Shown: piece after piece, positions 5,080-5,214 of the stretch
How positions within the stretch are numbered: the stretch's first letter is position 1
Layout of the letters: the number at the start of each line of letters is the position of its first letter
Source: an uncultured Gemmatimonadota bacterium
GTDB lineage: Bacteria; Gemmatimonadota; Gemmatimonadetes; Gemmatimonadales; Gemmatimonadaceae
Assembly (NCBI GenBank): GCA_946479895.1
Contig: CAMLHT010000266.1
Location: 1-5,214, forward strand
Length of the DNA stretch: 5,214 nucleotides
Direction of reading: 5' to 3'
The notes under the pieces: generated by a model
What the model was told of the DNA's origin: nothing
The model's database searches: none
Seen by the model: only the letters and a program-made list of their open reading frames with translations
Program-made: the position numbers and the translations under genes

Positions 5080-5214
5080 CCGGCGCGTCCTTCTCGGCGA
5101 GCAGCTTCGAGGTAAAGCGCTGCCCTTCGGAAATCCGCTCCACCTCGATGGCGATGGCGTCCACCGCCTGCTCGATGCGGTCGAGCCGCCCGGCGATCTG
5201 GTCGGTCTGCTGAC
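5045..5214 (-). CDS. C-terminal part of a coiled-coil protein (partial, enters from right edge)
   Basis: Reading the - strand from 5212 gives 55 codons and a TAG (CTA at 5045-5047 on the + strand). The segment reads as an amphipathic helix: hydrophobic residues recur at 3-4 residue spacing in IAGRLDRIEQAVDAIAIEVE, followed by RISEGQRFTSKLLAEK and a short polar tail ending in VTPH. High third-position GC in this frame and the coiled-coil pattern support a real gene. Similar EGQRF-type tails occur, from memory, on small uncharacterised coiled-coil proteins of environmental bacteria, some with an N-terminal membrane helix, but the N-terminal part is outside the window so localisation and role are unknown. 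It converges on nth, with a 4-nt overlap of the coding ends. Confidence 0.72.
   Translation of the reverse strand, partial: QQTDQIAGRLDRIEQAVDAIAIEVERISEGQRFTSKLLAEKDAPARVAGRQVTPH

Overview
The window is GC-rich bacterial chromosomal DNA with tightly packed genes. Five complete genes run on the + strand and the 3' end of a sixth enters from the right on the - strand. Very high GC at third codon positions, small gaps and CTCCGYC-type heptamer arrays between genes suggest a soil-type Gemmatimonadota or Acidobacteriota genome. That placement is an inference from general character, not from a marker gene. I see no transposase, integrase, phage gene, tRNA, rRNA or CRISPR array.

Layout. 1-71 is a CGYCCTC heptamer array cut by the window edge. 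81-977 encodes a small zinc-dependent histone deacetylase-family amidohydrolase that starts about 10 nt after the array. 1031-1915 encodes an alpha/beta hydrolase of the proline iminopeptidase type. 1941-2429 encodes an unrecognised 162-residue protein with a clear Shine-Dalgarno site. 2430-2641 is the only sizeable non-coding stretch. It holds a purine-rich heptamer array, an AT-richer spacer with a short dyad, and a long pyrimidine-rich heptamer array that runs almost into the next start codon. 2642-4369 encodes a PolX-family protein (helix-hairpin-helix, polymerase-X and PHP domains), and 4374-5048, four nucleotides later, encodes endonuclease III (nth). A - strand gene for a coiled-coil protein ends at 5045, and its stop codon interlocks with the nth stop codon in a single CTAG.

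Functionally, polX and nth look like a two-gene DNA repair unit: a PHP phosphoesterase/exonuclease with an AP lyase/glycosylase. The polymerase-X domain lacks two of the three expected catalytic aspartates and the usual Gly-Ser motif serine, while every PHP metal-site motif is present. The protein is therefore probably a nuclease and DNA-binding protein rather than a polymerase. The deacetylase, hydrolase and unknown gene form a co-directional run with 53 and 25 nt gaps, but no shared pathway is evident.

The most unusual feature is the repeat family. Three heptamer copies are visible. The two + oriented copies share almost the same order of unit variants, and each sits just upstream of a start codon that lacks a Shine-Dalgarno site. 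The third copy is inverted and shares an odd 6-nt unit in register with its partner, giving a 41-bp inverted repeat (39/41 matches) in front of polX. The array core CCTCC is the anti-Shine-Dalgarno sequence and its complement GGAGG is the Shine-Dalgarno sequence. I found no convincing new defence or mobile system.
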